Assembly: GCA_947184155.2 (NCBI GenBank)
Contig: CAMXCT020001509.1
Location: forward strand, 12,501 to 76,500
DNA: 64,000 nt
DNA from: Cladocopium goreaui
Lineage: Eukaryota > Sar > Dinophyceae > Suessiales > Symbiodiniaceae
Reading direction: 5' to 3'
Shown here: positions 19,642 to 31,858 of the stretch, piece after piece
Layout of the letters: each line of letters begins with the position of its first letter
Numbering within the stretch: position 1 is the first letter of the stretch
Translations under genes and position numbers: made by a program
The notes under the pieces: model-generated
Told to the model about the DNA's origin: nothing
Database searches by the model: none
The model's input: only the letters and a program-made list of their open reading frames with translations

Positions 19642-19821
19642 TCAGTTTTCGTGAAAAGTCAAGAGCCCCGCCCACTTGACATGCCAAGCTCGTGGCAGGA
19701 AGGACATATTCATGGCTTGTGGCTGTCCATTCCCGTAAGGCGGCACCTTGGAAATATCGAGTCGGGACTCTGATTCTCTTATCTCGAGGACATTCCGGTA
19801 CATTCTGCGAATTCTGCGTGC
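19642..19821 (-). CDS. Candidate terminal exon of SR-rich minus-strand gene
   Basis: Acceptor 'AAAGCATCAG' at the high end, then exactly 60 codons including stop TGA at 19642-19644. The frame begins ARRIRRMYRNVLEIRESESR and includes LDISKVPPYGNGQPQ. Basic and charged, not recognised. It is the lowest of a run of minus-strand exons up to 22.5 kb that I assign to one gene tentatively. Confidence 0.42.
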   Translation of the reverse strand, partial: ARRIRRMYRNVLEIRESESRLDISKVPPYGNGQPQAMNMSFLPRAWHVKWAGLLTFHEN

Positions 19822-20779
19822 CTGATGCTTTTTTTCCAAGTTTCAATGCTTGAATAATGACTCTTTCAAGAACTCAGAGCCTTGCCATTTGCTGCGTTTG
19901 CATCAGCGGATGTACCTGTTGTGCCTGTGGCATTCCCCGAAGAGTCCCCATCAGCGGTGTCCTCAGGCGAAAAAAACGCAGAGCTATCGACAGCTACGGC
20001 TCCTCTCGCTGTCAACAGTTTCATCATGCCCCATCTAGGTTAGTCATGCTCTGACATGCTCTGAGCTCTCAACTGCGCCAAGAAGGGGTTGTCCTTGGAG
20101 AGCGTGCTATTGGCTGCTATTCACCAAGCAAACACCAATGATCAGTACTACTGTTTGTAGCAGTATAGAAGTAGCTGCTAGCTCACCCATTCGCAATCAG
20201 GCAACATCAGGCAACAGGCAACGCTCCAGGTTGACAGGTGCACTGACATGCGTGGACTCGGATCAAGTATCCTGAGTGTGAGGCCTGCACACCTGGCACC
20301 ATTCCAGCATATGTTTGCCTCACACCGGGTCACGGTAGTGAGACATGAGCAAAATGATCCTGTCGCTCGATGTCAGCCCCAGGCATGGGAATGGTTGGCC
20401 CCACTGGCCCCATTGAAGCCATCCTTACGGCACATCTGGTGTGGGAACTGTAGGGGAAAAATGGGGAAAATGTGCTAGATTTCGAGTTTCAAGGTTTCGT
20501 GCTGCTGGAGGAAACCCTGTGCTTGGACGTCCACGGATACCCAGGTGGAAGGAAACTGGGAAATGGCCTGTACAATCTTGGCAGAGGAACTTGCTAGGCA
20601 CATGTCAGGACAAAAGAAGATCGTTTGAACTTTAGTGGGCGATCACAATTCCAGCAGGCAACAGGTTTGAGAATATGGTTGTCAATTCCCACTATAGAGA
20701 TGTTCTAGAAACAAACGCTTGAATTCTTGGATTGCTTCTTCCAAGCTATCAAGCTTGGCACAAAAACAAAAACGGAGAC

Positions 20780-20863
20780 CTCATCTGCGGGGCAATCATG
20801 GCCATTTTGGCAGCCTTCCAAGCCAAAATCTTGCGAAAATCAGGGAATTCAAGTCTTTGTTGG
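20780..20863 (-). CDS. Candidate internal exon of the same gene
   Basis: Acceptor 'TCCTTCTCAG', frame QQRLEFPDFRKILAWKAAKM, then AMIAPQM, GT donor (GTCTCC). It is 84 bp long. The minus strand is clearly better than the plus here in codon use. Confidence 0.42.
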
Positions 20864-21358
20864 CTGAGAAGGAGTCTGAGAAGTGAGAAGGACTCCAGGC
20901 TAAGATTTCGACCACAGCTCTGCGAAGTGGAAATATGGCTTCACCAAGCTTTGAGCCATGCCAGAAACAGACAAGACACAATGAGCTGAGAAATCATCAG
21001 AAAGCCTCAGAAAGTCCCTCCTATCTTTCACTTGACTAGTCGTGTAGACAGGCATTGAGGCAGATGCGCACTTCAGGTGGTGCCATACTGACCATGCTGA
21101 ATCTGAATCCTGGACTAAATCTTCTTCCATCGCGCAAGGCTGTCTTAAACAAGTGCGCGAAAGTCTGCCTCTGCAAACAGTGGCCAAATCAAATCAGTTG
21201 GCCCGTCGACCGCATCTGAGTTGGAAACTCAGGTCATCAATCCTACACACGTGTCAGAATTTGGCTGTGCCGCTCAGTGGCTTGAACATGCTGGCCTATC
21301 AAAAAGCCGTTGCATGATACTGTTGAATCTGTTGAATGATCTTGAGGATGCAGGTCAC

Positions 21359-21495
21359 CGATGTTGAAAGGAACGGAGTGTGTCCTATTGATGCGGTAAT
21401 CCAAAGCCCACGGGTCACCAACCAGCACAGCCATTCGCAGAACCAGGGCAGCAGCCAACAGGTCGCTGGCTGTTTTGCGCAGCAAACTTTTGGCC
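21359..21495 (-). CDS. Candidate internal exon of the same gene
   Basis: Acceptor 'GCTGAGGCAG', frame AKSLLRKTASDLLAAALVLR, then MAVLVGDPWALDYRINR, GT donor (GTGACC). The Leu/Ala-rich part looks like an amphipathic helix. No family recognised. Confidence 0.45.
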
Positions 21496-21578
21496 ACTGC
21501 CTCAGCCCTGTGACATATGAACTAAAGATAGAAAATATGAAAAAATATAAACATATGTAAACAGTGCCCAGGTGCAAC

Positions 21579-21657
21579 CAAGGTCCCACTGTACAAGTGA
21601 AGCACCCATTCCTTCCACTTGCCTTCCAAATTCAATGCATATCGAGTGTCTCGATAT
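21579..21657 (-). CDS. Candidate internal exon of the same gene
   Basis: Acceptor 'CATGATCAG', frame YRDTRYALNLEGKWKEWVLH, then LYSGTL, GT donor (GTTGCACC). Another frame of the same exon is also open, so the frame choice rests on codon use. Confidence 0.38.
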
Positions 21658-21905
21658 CTGATCATGTTTTTTGTCTGCGCATAATTGCCGTACACACCAC
21701 CGCATGCACTAGAAACGGAAATTGGGCGCATTTGCTTTCAGCTCTTTCCCTTTCCGTCCGGTAGACTTTGCTTGCGAAGTAGCTCGAGATACAGATGCAC
21801 CATCCAATGCTCTACTCACCCTTTCCTTGGATGAAACAAAGGGGCAATCAAGAAAAGAATACTGCCCAGGATTTCACAACAATTGCACCACAATTGCACA
21901 ACCTA

Positions 21906-22524
21906 TCAGTGCTCTCCCTTAAAATTGGGCCAGGAGTCGATCTGAAATTGAAGTTCTTTTTGCATTCGCACCAGATCAGCCGGAGTCGGCTTGTGCCGTT
22001 GCGAAGGCTCTCTTTGTCGCGAAGCTGTCCTTCGAGCGCGGCTTGAGATCTGAGGCTCTCTTGGCCGGCTGTTTCCAGAGTTTCGACTGTTTCGATTGTT
22101 TGCTCGAGGAGTTTCTCTTCGGGACAGGCTTCCCTGGCCGGCCGGGCCCTGGCTGGCCTGGGCCTGGCTCGCCTTGATCGCACGCTCTCGGGAAACGCCA
22201 GGTCCGCGGTCAGAGAGTGATTTGTGTAGCTTGCTCTGCGACACTGACTGGTGCAATTTGCGGCTCTGACTTGGATTTCTTGGACTTCTTGGAGTCCTTG
22301 GAGAACTTCCTTGACTAAAACTCCTCACATCACATGCACTTGCGCTCCTTGCACTCCTTGCCAGTCTGGCAGAGCTGGGCCTATCGGAGTGCCTAGACTT
22401 GTAAGAAGCAGAGGTCGCAGATGGATTCTGTGTGGGGCCTCTAGTCGGGCTCGCAGATGGTGAGCGTCGTAGCCCGGTGGTGAAAAGGATGTGGGTCCAG
22501 GTGTCTAGTCCTTCAAAGGCAAGG
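21906..22524 (-). CDS. Ser/Arg/Pro-rich exon
   Basis: After acceptor 'CAAACGCAG' the frame reads LAFEGLDTWTHILFTTGLRR and then about 150 residues rich in Ser, Arg, Pro and Gln (for example SPSASPTRGPTQNPS and SSPRTPRSPRNPSQS), ending LVRMQKELQFQIDSWPNF. It is likely a disordered, phosphorylatable region. No ATG begins it, so upstream exons exist. The low boundary is not fixed. Confidence 0.5.
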
Positions 22525-23569
22525 CTGCGTTTGATCACATACGTCAAAGAATTTCAAATTCACTTGTCGTTTGATCAAGGCCCTCCTGCAGGCTTATCAT
22601 CTCCAGCCAGAGGCCACTGGTTCACATTGCGGGGCAGCTGTGAGGAAGGCCATCCTGGTGCTTCAGTATCTCCAGAATCAAGGGCTTATGCAGCACATAC
22701 TGTGTCTTGAGTGGCATGGCCCACTAGGTCACTAGAACATACGAAAACAATAAACCATGCGCAGCAAGAAGAATCACGTTGGAATGAGGTCGGTCAGGTC
22801 CGGTCAGGTCAACTGTTGAGTCAGCCAAGGCACGAGAGGAAGGTGGCCACTTGCATGGTGACCACTTGTTCTTCTCCCTACACGCTGCCGGGTGCAACAC
22901 ATCAATGGGAGAAAACCAGTCTAACGTTTAGTCAGATTCACACATGAAATACAATGATATTCAGTCCAAGCCGAAACGTCTCAGACAAGAGAAACTCGGA
23001 GATATGCAAGGGACATCAGGTGACCATCAGGTGACCACTGCCTGGGACTATCCGAATGCAGGGGCCGCTTTGCTGGAAGCGCATCCTGTTTGTCAGATTT
23101 AATGCAGTGTTAAATTCACACATCTCTCGTCCGTCATCTATCAAATCTATCATATCTATCCCAATAATTAAAAATGTCTTAAGATTTCTCCCACTTTGAT
23201 ACCCAAGACAAGCAGAGGTCCACTGTGTCACTGTGTCCTCCGTCTGTACATGAACACCATCCAGCAGGCCGCGTCGTTCATGTCGCTGGAGATTGGGAAC
23301 AATGCCTTCATCAGCTCTCCTGCGGGGTAAAGCCTGGAAACATTATTTAGTCTTGTAAAAATGAATTCCTGAGAGAGGTCCAAAATCAAGGGAAAAAGTA
23401 TAAAAAAAAGTAAACAAATTACACCACCGTAAACCCCAAACAGTCAAACAGTGGGTGGAAAAGTGCTTTGAGGAACAGGTCAAACACATGAAATAGCAGC
23501 GGCAGGAAACGTGATAATGTCTGCAATAAGTGCCTGCCACTTCACATTTATTGTTTTTCGGTTTCGCTA
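22525..23569. other. No confident gene
   Basis: Unique sequence. Short frames on both strands lack support. Confidence 0.5.
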
Positions 23570-26420
23570 GCTTTGTCGCAACACTGGGTATCGAGAAACA
23601 AAGGGAAACAAGAAGGAAGACAAGCTGGGAGAGAAAGGAGACAAGGCTTCGGGAAGGTGGACACACCGTTCAACAAAGGGAAACAAGAAGGGAGACAAGC
23701 TCGAAGACAAGCGAGACAAGGCCTTGGGAAGGCGGACACACCATCCAACAAAGGGAAACAAGAAGGAAGACGAGTTGGGAGACAAGATGGGAGAAAAGCC
23801 GGGAGACGAGTGGAGACGACACCTCGGGAAGGCGGACACACCATCCAACAAAGGCACACATGTGGGGAGACAATGGGAGACAAGACCTCGGGAAGGCGGA
23901 CACACCATCCAACAAAGGATAACAAGAAGCGAGACAAGCTAGGATACAAGCTGGAAGACAAGGGTGAAAAAGCCTTGGGAAGGCGGATGCACCATCAAAC
24001 AAAGGGAAACAAAAAGGAAGACAAGCTGGGAGACAAGCTGGAAGAAAAGCTGGGAGACAAGCTGGGAGGCAAGGTGGGAGACAAGCTGGGAGACAAGCTG
24101 GGAGACAAGGGGGACAAGGGAGGGTGGACACACCATCCAACAAAGGGAAACAAGAAGGCAGACAATGGGAGAGAAAGCGAGACAAGACCCCCGGGAAGGC
24201 CGACACACCATCCAACAAAGGGAAACAAAAAGGGAGACAATAGGACCCAATAGGAGACAAGGGGAGACAAGACCTCGGGAAGCCGGACACACCATCCAAC
24301 AAAGGGAAACAAAGCTGGGAGACAAGCTGGGAAAACAAAACGGCGGGACATGGAGAAGCTGGAGACAAGCTGGGAGACAAGCTGGGAGACCGCCTGCAAG
24401 ACAAGCTGGGCGTCGAGCTGGGAGATACGCTGGGAGACAGGCTGGGAAACAAGCTGGGAGAAAAGCTGGGTAACAAGCGGGGAGACAACCGGGCACACCA
24501 TCCAACAAAGGGAAGCAAGAAGGAAGACAAGCTGGGAAACAAGCAAAGCTGGTAGACAAGCTGGGAGACAAGCTGGGAGACAGGGGGACAAGGCCAAAGG
24601 CAGACACACCATCCAACAAAGGGAAGCAAGAAGGGAGACAATGGGAGACACGGGGAGACAAGCTTCGGGAAGACAGACACAGCATCAAACAAACGGAAAC
24701 AAGAAGACAGACAATGCGAGACAAGGGAGACAAGACCTCGGAAAGCCGACACACCATCCAACAAAGGGAGACAAGAAGGGAGACAATGGGAGACAAGGGG
24801 GGGGGCAAGGGGAGACAAGACCTCGGGAAAGCGGACACACCATCCAACAAAGGGAAACAAGAAGGCACAATGGGAGACAGGGCCTCGGGAAGGCGGACAC
24901 ACCATCCAACAAAGGAAACAAGAAGGGAGACAATGGGAGACAAAGCGGGACAAGACCCTCGGGAAGGTGGACACACCACCCAACAAAGGGAAACAAGAAG
25001 GGGTATACAATGGGAGACAAGGGGAGACAAGACCCTTGGGAAGGCCGACAGACCACCCAACAAAGGGAAACAAGCTGGGAGACAAGGGGAGACGAGGCCT
25101 CGGGAAGACGGACACACCATCCAACAAAGGGAAAAAAGAAGGAAGACAAGCTGGGATGTCTGCGGACAAAGGGAGACAAAGCCTCGGGAAGGCGGACACA
25201 CCATCCAACAAAGGGAAACAAGAAGGGGTACAATGGGAGACAAGGGAGACAAGACCCTTGGGAAGGCCGACAGACCACCCAACAACGGGAAGACTGACAC
25301 ACCATCCAACAAAGGGAAACAAGAAGGATTAAGACAAGCTGGGAGAGCTGCGGACAAAGGAAGCAAAGCCTCGGGAAGGCGGACACACCACCCAACAAAG
25401 GGAAACAAGAAGGGGTATGCAATGGGAGACAAGGGGAGACAAGACCCTTGGGAAGGCCGACAGACCACCCAACAAAGGGAAACAAGCTGGGAGACAAGGG
25501 GAGACGAGGCCTTGGGAAGACGGACACACCATCCAACAAAGGGAAACAAGAAGGAAGACAAGCTGGGAGAGCTGCGGACAAAGGGAGACAATGCCTCGGG
25601 AAGGCGGACACACCATCCAACAAAGGGAAACACGAAGGGGTACAATGGGAGACAAGGGGAGACAAGACCCTTGGGAAGGCCGACAGACCACCCAACAAAG
25701 GGAAACAAGCTGGGAGACAAGGGGAGACGAGGCCTCGGGAAGACGGACACACCATCCAACAAAGGGAAACAAGAAGGAAGGCAAGCTGGGAGAGCTGCGG
25801 ACAAAGGGGGACAAAGCCTCGGGAAGACGGACACACCATCCAACAAAGGGAAACAAGAAGGAAGACAAGCTGGGAGAGCTGCGGACAAAGGGAGACAAAG
25901 CCTCGGGAAGGCGGACACACCATCCAACAAAGGGAAACAAGAAGGAAGACAAGCTGGGAGAGCTGCGGACAAAGGGAGACAAAGCCTCGGGAAGGCGGAC
26001 ACACCATCCAACAAAGGGAAACAAGAAGGAAGACAAGCTGGGAGAGCTGCGGACAAAGGGAGACAAAGCCTCGGGAAGGCGGACACACCATCCAACAAAG
26101 GGAAACAAGAAGGAAGACAAGCTGGGAGAGCTGCGGACAAAGGGAGACAAAGCCTCGGGAAGGCGGACACACCATCCAACAAAGGGAAACAAGAAGGAAG
26201 ACAAGCTGGGAGAGCTGCGGACAAAGGGAGACAAAGCCTCGGGAAGGCGGACACACCATCCAACAAAGGGAAACAAGAAGGAAGACAAGCTGGGAGAGCT
26301 GCGGACAAAGGGAGACAAAGCCTCGGGAAGGCGGACACACCATCCAACAAAGGGAAACAAGAAGGGGTACAATGCGAGAGAAAGGGGGACAAGACCCTCG
26401 GGAAGAGGGACACACTATCC
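23570..26420 (+). repeat. GAGACAA-rich minisatellite, array 1 (2.85 kb)
   Basis: Core words are GGAGACAAG, CCTCGGGAAGGCGGACACAC and CATCCAACAAAGGGAAACAA. Unit length varies (about 55-90 bp) in the left half, and copies are degenerate with (GGGAGACAAGCT)n subrepeats near 24030-24110. Frames of up to 828 codons are open on both strands. They come from the repeat (unit often a multiple of three, few T on the plus strand so few stops) and I do not call them genes. Confidence 0.97.
25733..26404 (+). repeat. Near-identical 84-bp units within array 1
   Basis: The word CCTCGGGAAG occurs at 25817, 25901, 25985, 26069, 26153, 26237 and 26321, always 84 bases apart. Several units appear identical. 84 is 28 codons, so each frame repeats one 28-residue peptide. 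There are no unique spacers, so this is not a CRISPR array. Identity this high points to recent expansion or collapse/duplication in assembly. Confidence 0.95.
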
Positions 26421-26479
26421 ACCAACGGTTAGAGGTCTCGTAAACGCGTGCAGACAGGCGTCACCATATATGATATATG

Positions 26480-26775
26480 ATAAACATAATTCCAATGTTT
26501 ACTGACTTGCCTCGATTCTGAATTGAATGTACTCAACATCTATTCAACACCTATCCGACATATAATCCACATAAAATCGACATATAATCCACATAGATTC
26601 AACACATATACTCAACATCTATTCAGCATCTTATCAACATAAATCCGACATATGATCCACATAAATTCAACACCTACACAATGTTGTATTCAACATACAT
26701 ATATTCAACACATAATCAAAATCTATTCAACATAAACTCAACATGTAATCAACATCTGCTCAACACGCCGACAGA
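26480..26775 (+). repeat. 'ATTCAACATCTA'-type irregular repeat
   Basis: Many variants of ATTCAACAC, CTCAACATCTATTC and CGACATATAATCCACATA at irregular 12-17 base spacing. Confidence 0.85.
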
Positions 26776-26864
26776 CGCCATCTGGAAAACAAATAAGAAC
26801 AACTATAAGAAAACGTATCTGCAAACGTAGGAACATCTTCTATCAGAGTAACATCAGACCCATG

Positions 26865-27105
26865 TTCGCGTAGCTTAAGCACATGTGCAAGCGGAGCAAC
26901 ATGTTAAATGCCAAGGAACGTTGTTAGCCCCACCCCACCCCACCTGCGTAGCTTAACCACATGTGCAAGCGTAGCAACATCTTCTATCAACGTAACATCA
27001 GACCCATGTTTGTGCAACATAACCACATGTGCAAGCGTAGCAACATCTTCTTAAATGCCAAGGAACGTTATTAGCCCCACGCCACCCCACCCCAACCCCA
27101 CTAAA
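26865..27105 (+). repeat. Tandem duplication, 'CACATGTGCAAGC' block
   Basis: CCACATGTGCAAGCGTAGCA occurs in full twice and once as a variant, and AAATGCCAAGGAACGTT followed by (CCCCAC)n twice. The order suggests one full and one partial duplication of about 75-130 bp. Confidence 0.85.
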
Positions 27106-27179
27106 CACTGACATACATGGTAAAAAATGCACAAAAACTCGCTGTGCCTATGGAAAGTACGTCCTAAAAAATGAGCATT

Positions 27180-29180
27180 TTCAGGCCGACCAAGCCTCCA
27201 ACAAAGGGAAGCAAGAACAGGCACAATGGGAGACAGGGGGAGACAAGACCTCGGGAAGGCAGACACACCATCCAAGAAAGGGAAACAAGAAGGGAGAAAA
27301 GCTGGGAGACAAGGAGAGAAAAAGCCTCGGGAAGGCGGACACACCATCCAACAAAGGATAACAAGAAGCGAGACAAGCTAGGATACAAGCTGGAAGACAA
27401 GGGTGAAAAAGCCTTGGGAAGGCGGACGCACTATCCAACAAAGGGAAACAAGAAGGGAGACAATGGGAGACAAGGGGAGACAAGACCCTCGTGAAGGCCA
27501 ACACACCATCCAACAAAAGAAACAAGAAGGGGTATAATGGGAGACAAAGGAAGACAAGACCCTCGGGAAGGCGGACACACCATCCAACAAAGGGAAACCA
27601 GAAGGGGTACAATGAGAGACAAAGGGGAGACAAGACCCTCGGAAAGGCTGACACACCATCCAATAAAGGGAAACAAGACGGGGTACAATGGGAGACCAGG
27701 AGAGGCAAGACCCTCGCGAAGGCGGACACACCATCCAACAAAGGGAAACAAGAAGGGGTACAATGGGAATCAAGGGGAGACAAGACCCTTGGGAAGGCCG
27801 ACAGACCACCCAACAACGGGAAACAAGCTGGGAGACAAGGGGAGACGAGGCCTCGGGAAGACGGACACACCATCCAACAAAGGGAAACAAGAAGGATTAA
27901 GACAAGCTGGGAGAGCTGCGGACAAAGGGATACAAAGCCTCGGGAAGGCGGACACACCATCCAACAAAGGGAAACAAGAAGGGATACAATGGGAGACAAA
28001 GGGAGACAAGACCCTCGGGGGAGACAAAGGGAGACAAGACCCTCGGGAAGGCGGACACACCATCCAACAAAGGGAAACCAGAAGGGGTACAATGGGAGAC
28101 AAAGGGAGACAAGACCCTCGGGAAGGCGGACACACCATCCAACAAAGGGAAACAAGAAGGAAGACAAGCTGGGATGTCTGCGGACAAAGGGAGACAAAGC
28201 CTCGGGAAGGCGGACACACCATCCAACAAAGGGAAACAAGAAGGGGTACAATGGGAGACAAGGGAGACAAGACCCTTGGGAAGGCGGACACACCATCCAA
28301 CAAAGGGAAACAAGAAGGGAGACAATGGGAGACAATGGGAGACAAAGGGAGACAAAGGGAGACAAGACCCTCTGGAAGGCGGACAGACCATCCAAGGAAA
28401 GGAAACAAGGGGAGAGAAGGGGAGACAAGACCCTCGGGAAGGCAGACACACCGTCCAACAAAGGAAACAAGAAGGGGTACCCTCGGAAAGGCTGACACAC
28501 CATCCAACAAAGGGACACAAGAAAACGGAGACAAGACCTCGGAAAAGCGGACACACCATCAAACAAAGGGAAACAAGAAGGGGTACAATTGGAGACAACG
28601 GGAGACAAGACCCTCGGGAAGGCGGACACACCATCCAACAAAGGGAAACAAGAAGGGGTACAACGGGAGGGAGACAAGGGGAGACAAGACCCTTGGGAAG
28701 GCGGACAGACCACCCAACGAAAGGAAACAAGGGGAGAGAAGGGGAGACAAGACCCTCGGGAAGGCGGACACACCGTCCAACAAAGGGAAACAAGAAGGGG
28801 TACAATGAGAGACAAAGGGGAGACAAGACCCTCGGAAAGGCCGACACACCATCTAACAAAGGGGATCGACACAAGAAGGGGTATAATGGGAGACAAAGGG
28901 AGACAAGACCCTCGGGAAGGCGGACACACCATCCAACAAAGGGAAACCAGAAGGGGTACAATGAGAGACAAAGGGGAGACAAGACCCTCGGAAAGGCTGA
29001 CACACCATCTAACAAAGGGGACACAAGAAGGGGTATAATGGGAGACAAAGGGAGACAAGACCCTCGGAAAGGCGGACACGCCATCCAACAAAGGGAAACA
29101 AGAAGGGAGACAATGGGAGACAAAGGGAGACAAAGGGAGACAAGACCCTCGGGAAGGCGGACACACCATCCAACACCAAG
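27180..29180 (+). repeat. GAGACAA-rich minisatellite, array 2 (2.0 kb)
   Basis: Same vocabulary as array 1 (CCATCCAACAAAGGGAAACA, GACAAGACCCTCGGGAAGGC, GAAGGGGTACAATGGGAGAC), with units of about 60-85 bp. The segment 27290-27420 nearly repeats 23888-23990, so the arrays share older units. Frames up to 714 codons on minus and 423 on plus are artefacts. Confidence 0.97.
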
Positions 29181-29399
29181 GCGTACACCTTAAGAACGCA
29201 TTAAGAACCCCTAACAGTACACTCTTTGAAAAATAAACACCCCCGTAGACCCCAAACAGTTTTTCCACATCCATTGCAGCCTCTGCGTGCATGTTTGTGG
29301 TTATACTTGCTCCTGATGCTGGCAATTGTTAGTCCATCTCAATTGAGAACAGCGTGAATCATAAGCAACATGTTTTTCATGTTATTGCTATTTGGGGTC
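29181..29399. other. Spacer; shares a word with the left flank of array 1
   Basis: 'CCCCAAACAGT' preceded by ACC.CCGTA occurs here (about 29240) and at about 23430. Otherwise unique. Confidence 0.6.
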
Positions 29400-30525
29400 T
29401 ATTCTGGTGTAACTCCTGAGACAACAAGAAGACACAAAGGGAGAAGAGAACAGAGATCAGGACCAATCACAAATGAAATCGTGATCAAACAAGAACAGGA
29501 CACCGCACGGGGGAGACATGAACGGGGAGACAAATGAAGTGGGGGACATGGTGAGAAACAAATTAAATGATGGAAGACACGCACAAAGGCGAACAGGCGA
29601 AAGAATCAGACACCACCACTAAGCCAGACTGATGATTGAAGACAAATGAGTTGCGAGACAGATGAAATGCGGACAGCCGGACACCACTAGCCATAGTGGG
29701 AGACACATGAAAGAAGAGACGTAAAGACAGACACCCGTAGAGCCAGACAACACTAGCCAGAATGCGAGACACCACTAGCCAAAGCAGGAAATAAATGAAG
29801 GGAGACAAGTGAAGAGAGACATCTGGAGAGCCGGACACCACTGGCCCGAGCAGGAGACACTTGCAGGGAAACCCGGAAACAAGTACCGTAACAAGAGAAA
29901 TTAGAGAGTCAGACACCAGTAGCCAGGGTGGGAGACACAGGGAGACGGAGACAAGTAAAGAAAGACATCCGGAGAGCCGGACACAGTTAAGCCAGCTTTG
30001 CAACCCAACAGCAATGATGGTTTCAAATTCAAGGCTAAGGGATAAAATTGGAAGACGATTGAAAGGCCACATCTGGGAGGAAGCTCGGAAACAATTGGAA
30101 AGCAAGTGAGAAATCATTGGGGGACTACAGGAAGTGTAAATCCGGGAGGGGTTAAGTGGAAGACAACAGGGAGAGAATTGGGAGAGCACATCTGGAACAA
30201 ACTGGGAGACAATTGGAAGACCAGATCTGCAAGACAAACACGAGACAACTAGGTGACAAGTGGGAAACAACATCTGAAAGACACCTGGGAAACAACGGGG
30301 TGACAAATGGAAAACACTTGGAGACAATTGGAAGACCAATTCGGGGAGACAAATGAGAATTGTGGAAGGAAATTGGAAGACAATTGGGAGATCACATCTG
30401 GGAGACAAGTGGAAGACAACTAGACAAACTGGGAGACAACATCTAGGAAACCACATCTGGGAGACAACTGGAAGACAATTGGGAGACCACATCTGGGAGA
30501 CATGTGAAGACAACTAGACAACAAG
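29400..30525 (+). repeat. Degenerate GGGAGACAA / AATTGGGAGA repeat
   Basis: Irregular repeats of 'GGGAGACAA.TGGAAGACAA', 'GGACACCACTAGCCA' and 'CCACATCTGGGAGACA'. It is probably a diverged relative of arrays 1 and 2. Confidence 0.85.
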
Positions 30526-31078
30526 TGGAGAAACCTTTCCAATGTTCAGCAGATTGACCAAGTTGTTCCTTCAAGATCAGATTTTGCAGCCAAGTTTCCT
30601 TTTTTGATTTGTCTTTATTATTTGTTTTGCTTTTTGTTTTTCCTCAGCTTTTGAAACATTTTGGATTTTTTCGCCAGGACGATGAAAAGAAACAAATCCA
30701 GACTCAAAAGAAGGCTCAACAGAAGATCCAATTCCGGACGCACATTTGCACTTTTTTCTGAGTCTTCTGTTGAGTCTGTGCTTTCCAGTTGTTGTTTTTT
30801 TGAATGTATGTGTTTCTTTGTTTGTTGTTTATGTGCGATTGTTTTTTGTTTTTTTTATCTTCTGGTGGTTTTTCAGTCTTTTGGGGAATCAACACTTCTC
30901 TGGGCATTCGATTTTATAAATTTAGTCTGAGAACTAAACAGATAAAAACACGCAGAGACAATCAAGCAATGTATGTCAGCGCCCTGTTTTTCTATGTTTT
31001 TTGGCAACGCAGGGAAACACGCCAAGGAAATGAGGTTTTGATCGCCGTGCTGAGCTGCTGATTCTTGATGTGTTGCAG
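30526..31078. other. No confident gene; T-rich
   Basis: T/TG-rich sequence with a plus frame at 30661-30930 that is probably low-complexity. Confidence 0.5.
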
Positions 31079-31289
31079 CGGCTCACTGCTCCTCTGCCGG
31101 GGTGAGGACTGCGCAGAACCTCGAAGCCACTGCAACCCAAAGGGCCCGAAGTCAATTCTAGGCACCACAAATAAAGTCCAAGAAGGGCCGGTACCTCCTG
31201 TGCCGGCAGATGTTGAGATTGAACTCAGCAAAGCTAGCTCCGTCGCAGAAACCTTGGTGAATAGGAAAGCAGGGAGGTTTTCAATTTAA
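31079..31289 (+). CDS. Candidate terminal exon, unknown plus-strand gene
   Basis: After acceptor 'GATGTGTTGCAG' the frame includes GEDCAEPRSHCNPKGPKSIL, then VPADVEIELSKASSVAETLV and ends NRKAGRFSI, stop TAA at 31287-31289. Codon use is good. It is one of the few plus-strand exons in the window. Not recognised. Confidence 0.4.
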
Positions 31290-31494
31290 GCAGGGCTCTG
31301 CCATCACTGCCACCTATTAAGCTGCCAAGTTGCAGTTTTCCCTTCTGGGTTTACAGCTTCGGGTGTTGTTGGGCGAGCCTGGATACAAATGCAGTGTACA
31401 CATGTCATCTACATGTGTCTACTGTATACGTAAATCTGTACATACATTCATATAACGACATGTATATCTGCATATAATATAATCATATGCATAA

Positions 31495-31630
31495 ATATAT
31501 TTGTATATATATATATATATATGATTGTGTATGTATATATATATATATGTGTGTATGATTGTGTATGTATATATATATATGTGTGTGTGATTGTGTATGT
31601 GTATATATATAGTATGTATACATACACATC
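31495..31630. repeat. (TA)n/(TGTATATA)n microsatellite
   Basis: Alternating TATATA and GTGTATGATTGTGTATGTAT blocks. Confidence 0.95.
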
Positions 31631-31689
31631 ACCAGACATATATTGTGCGTGTTCATTCCTTTCAATGTTTGGTATCGATTACATGAGAC

Positions 31690-31858
31690 CCAGCCTGCCG
31701 TGGCGTGGGTATGCCACTGCTCATGCGCAGCAAAGCCTGAGGTCCGAGACATAGTCCGCCGGTCGCACTTTTGCTGGGTGAGGTGCTTCATAAAGTGCAG
31801 GAAGTCAACACACACTGCTATGTATGGTTTGTCCAGACTTTCCACATCTACATTCCAG
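31690..31858 (-). CDS. Candidate internal exon, unknown gene
   Basis: Acceptor 'AATATGTCTAG', frame WNVDVESLDKPYIAVCVDFL, then HFMKHLTQQKC, possible GT donor (GTCTCATG). The first half has convincing codon use; the second half may be intron. Not recognised. Confidence 0.4.

Noticed and set aside
20800-20815. Second spliced-leader-like word GCCATTTTGGC
   Set aside because: Only 11 bases match and the following bases (AGCC) differ; it lies in a candidate exon, so chance is likely.
25733-26404. CRISPR-like regular array
   Set aside because: The 84-bp units are identical throughout with no unique spacers, and the genome is eukaryotic.
23939-26425. Open frame of 828 codons on minus, and several of 300-700 codons on both strands through 23.6-29.2 kb
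   Set aside because: They lie wholly within minisatellite; all strands and frames are open at once because the plus strand has few T and the unit is often a multiple of three. No domain, start context or splice signal.
26860-27105. tRNA or mitochondrial-like sequence (GTAGCTTAA, CATGTGCAAGC)
   Set aside because: No cloverleaf could be drawn by eye; it is a short tandem duplication.
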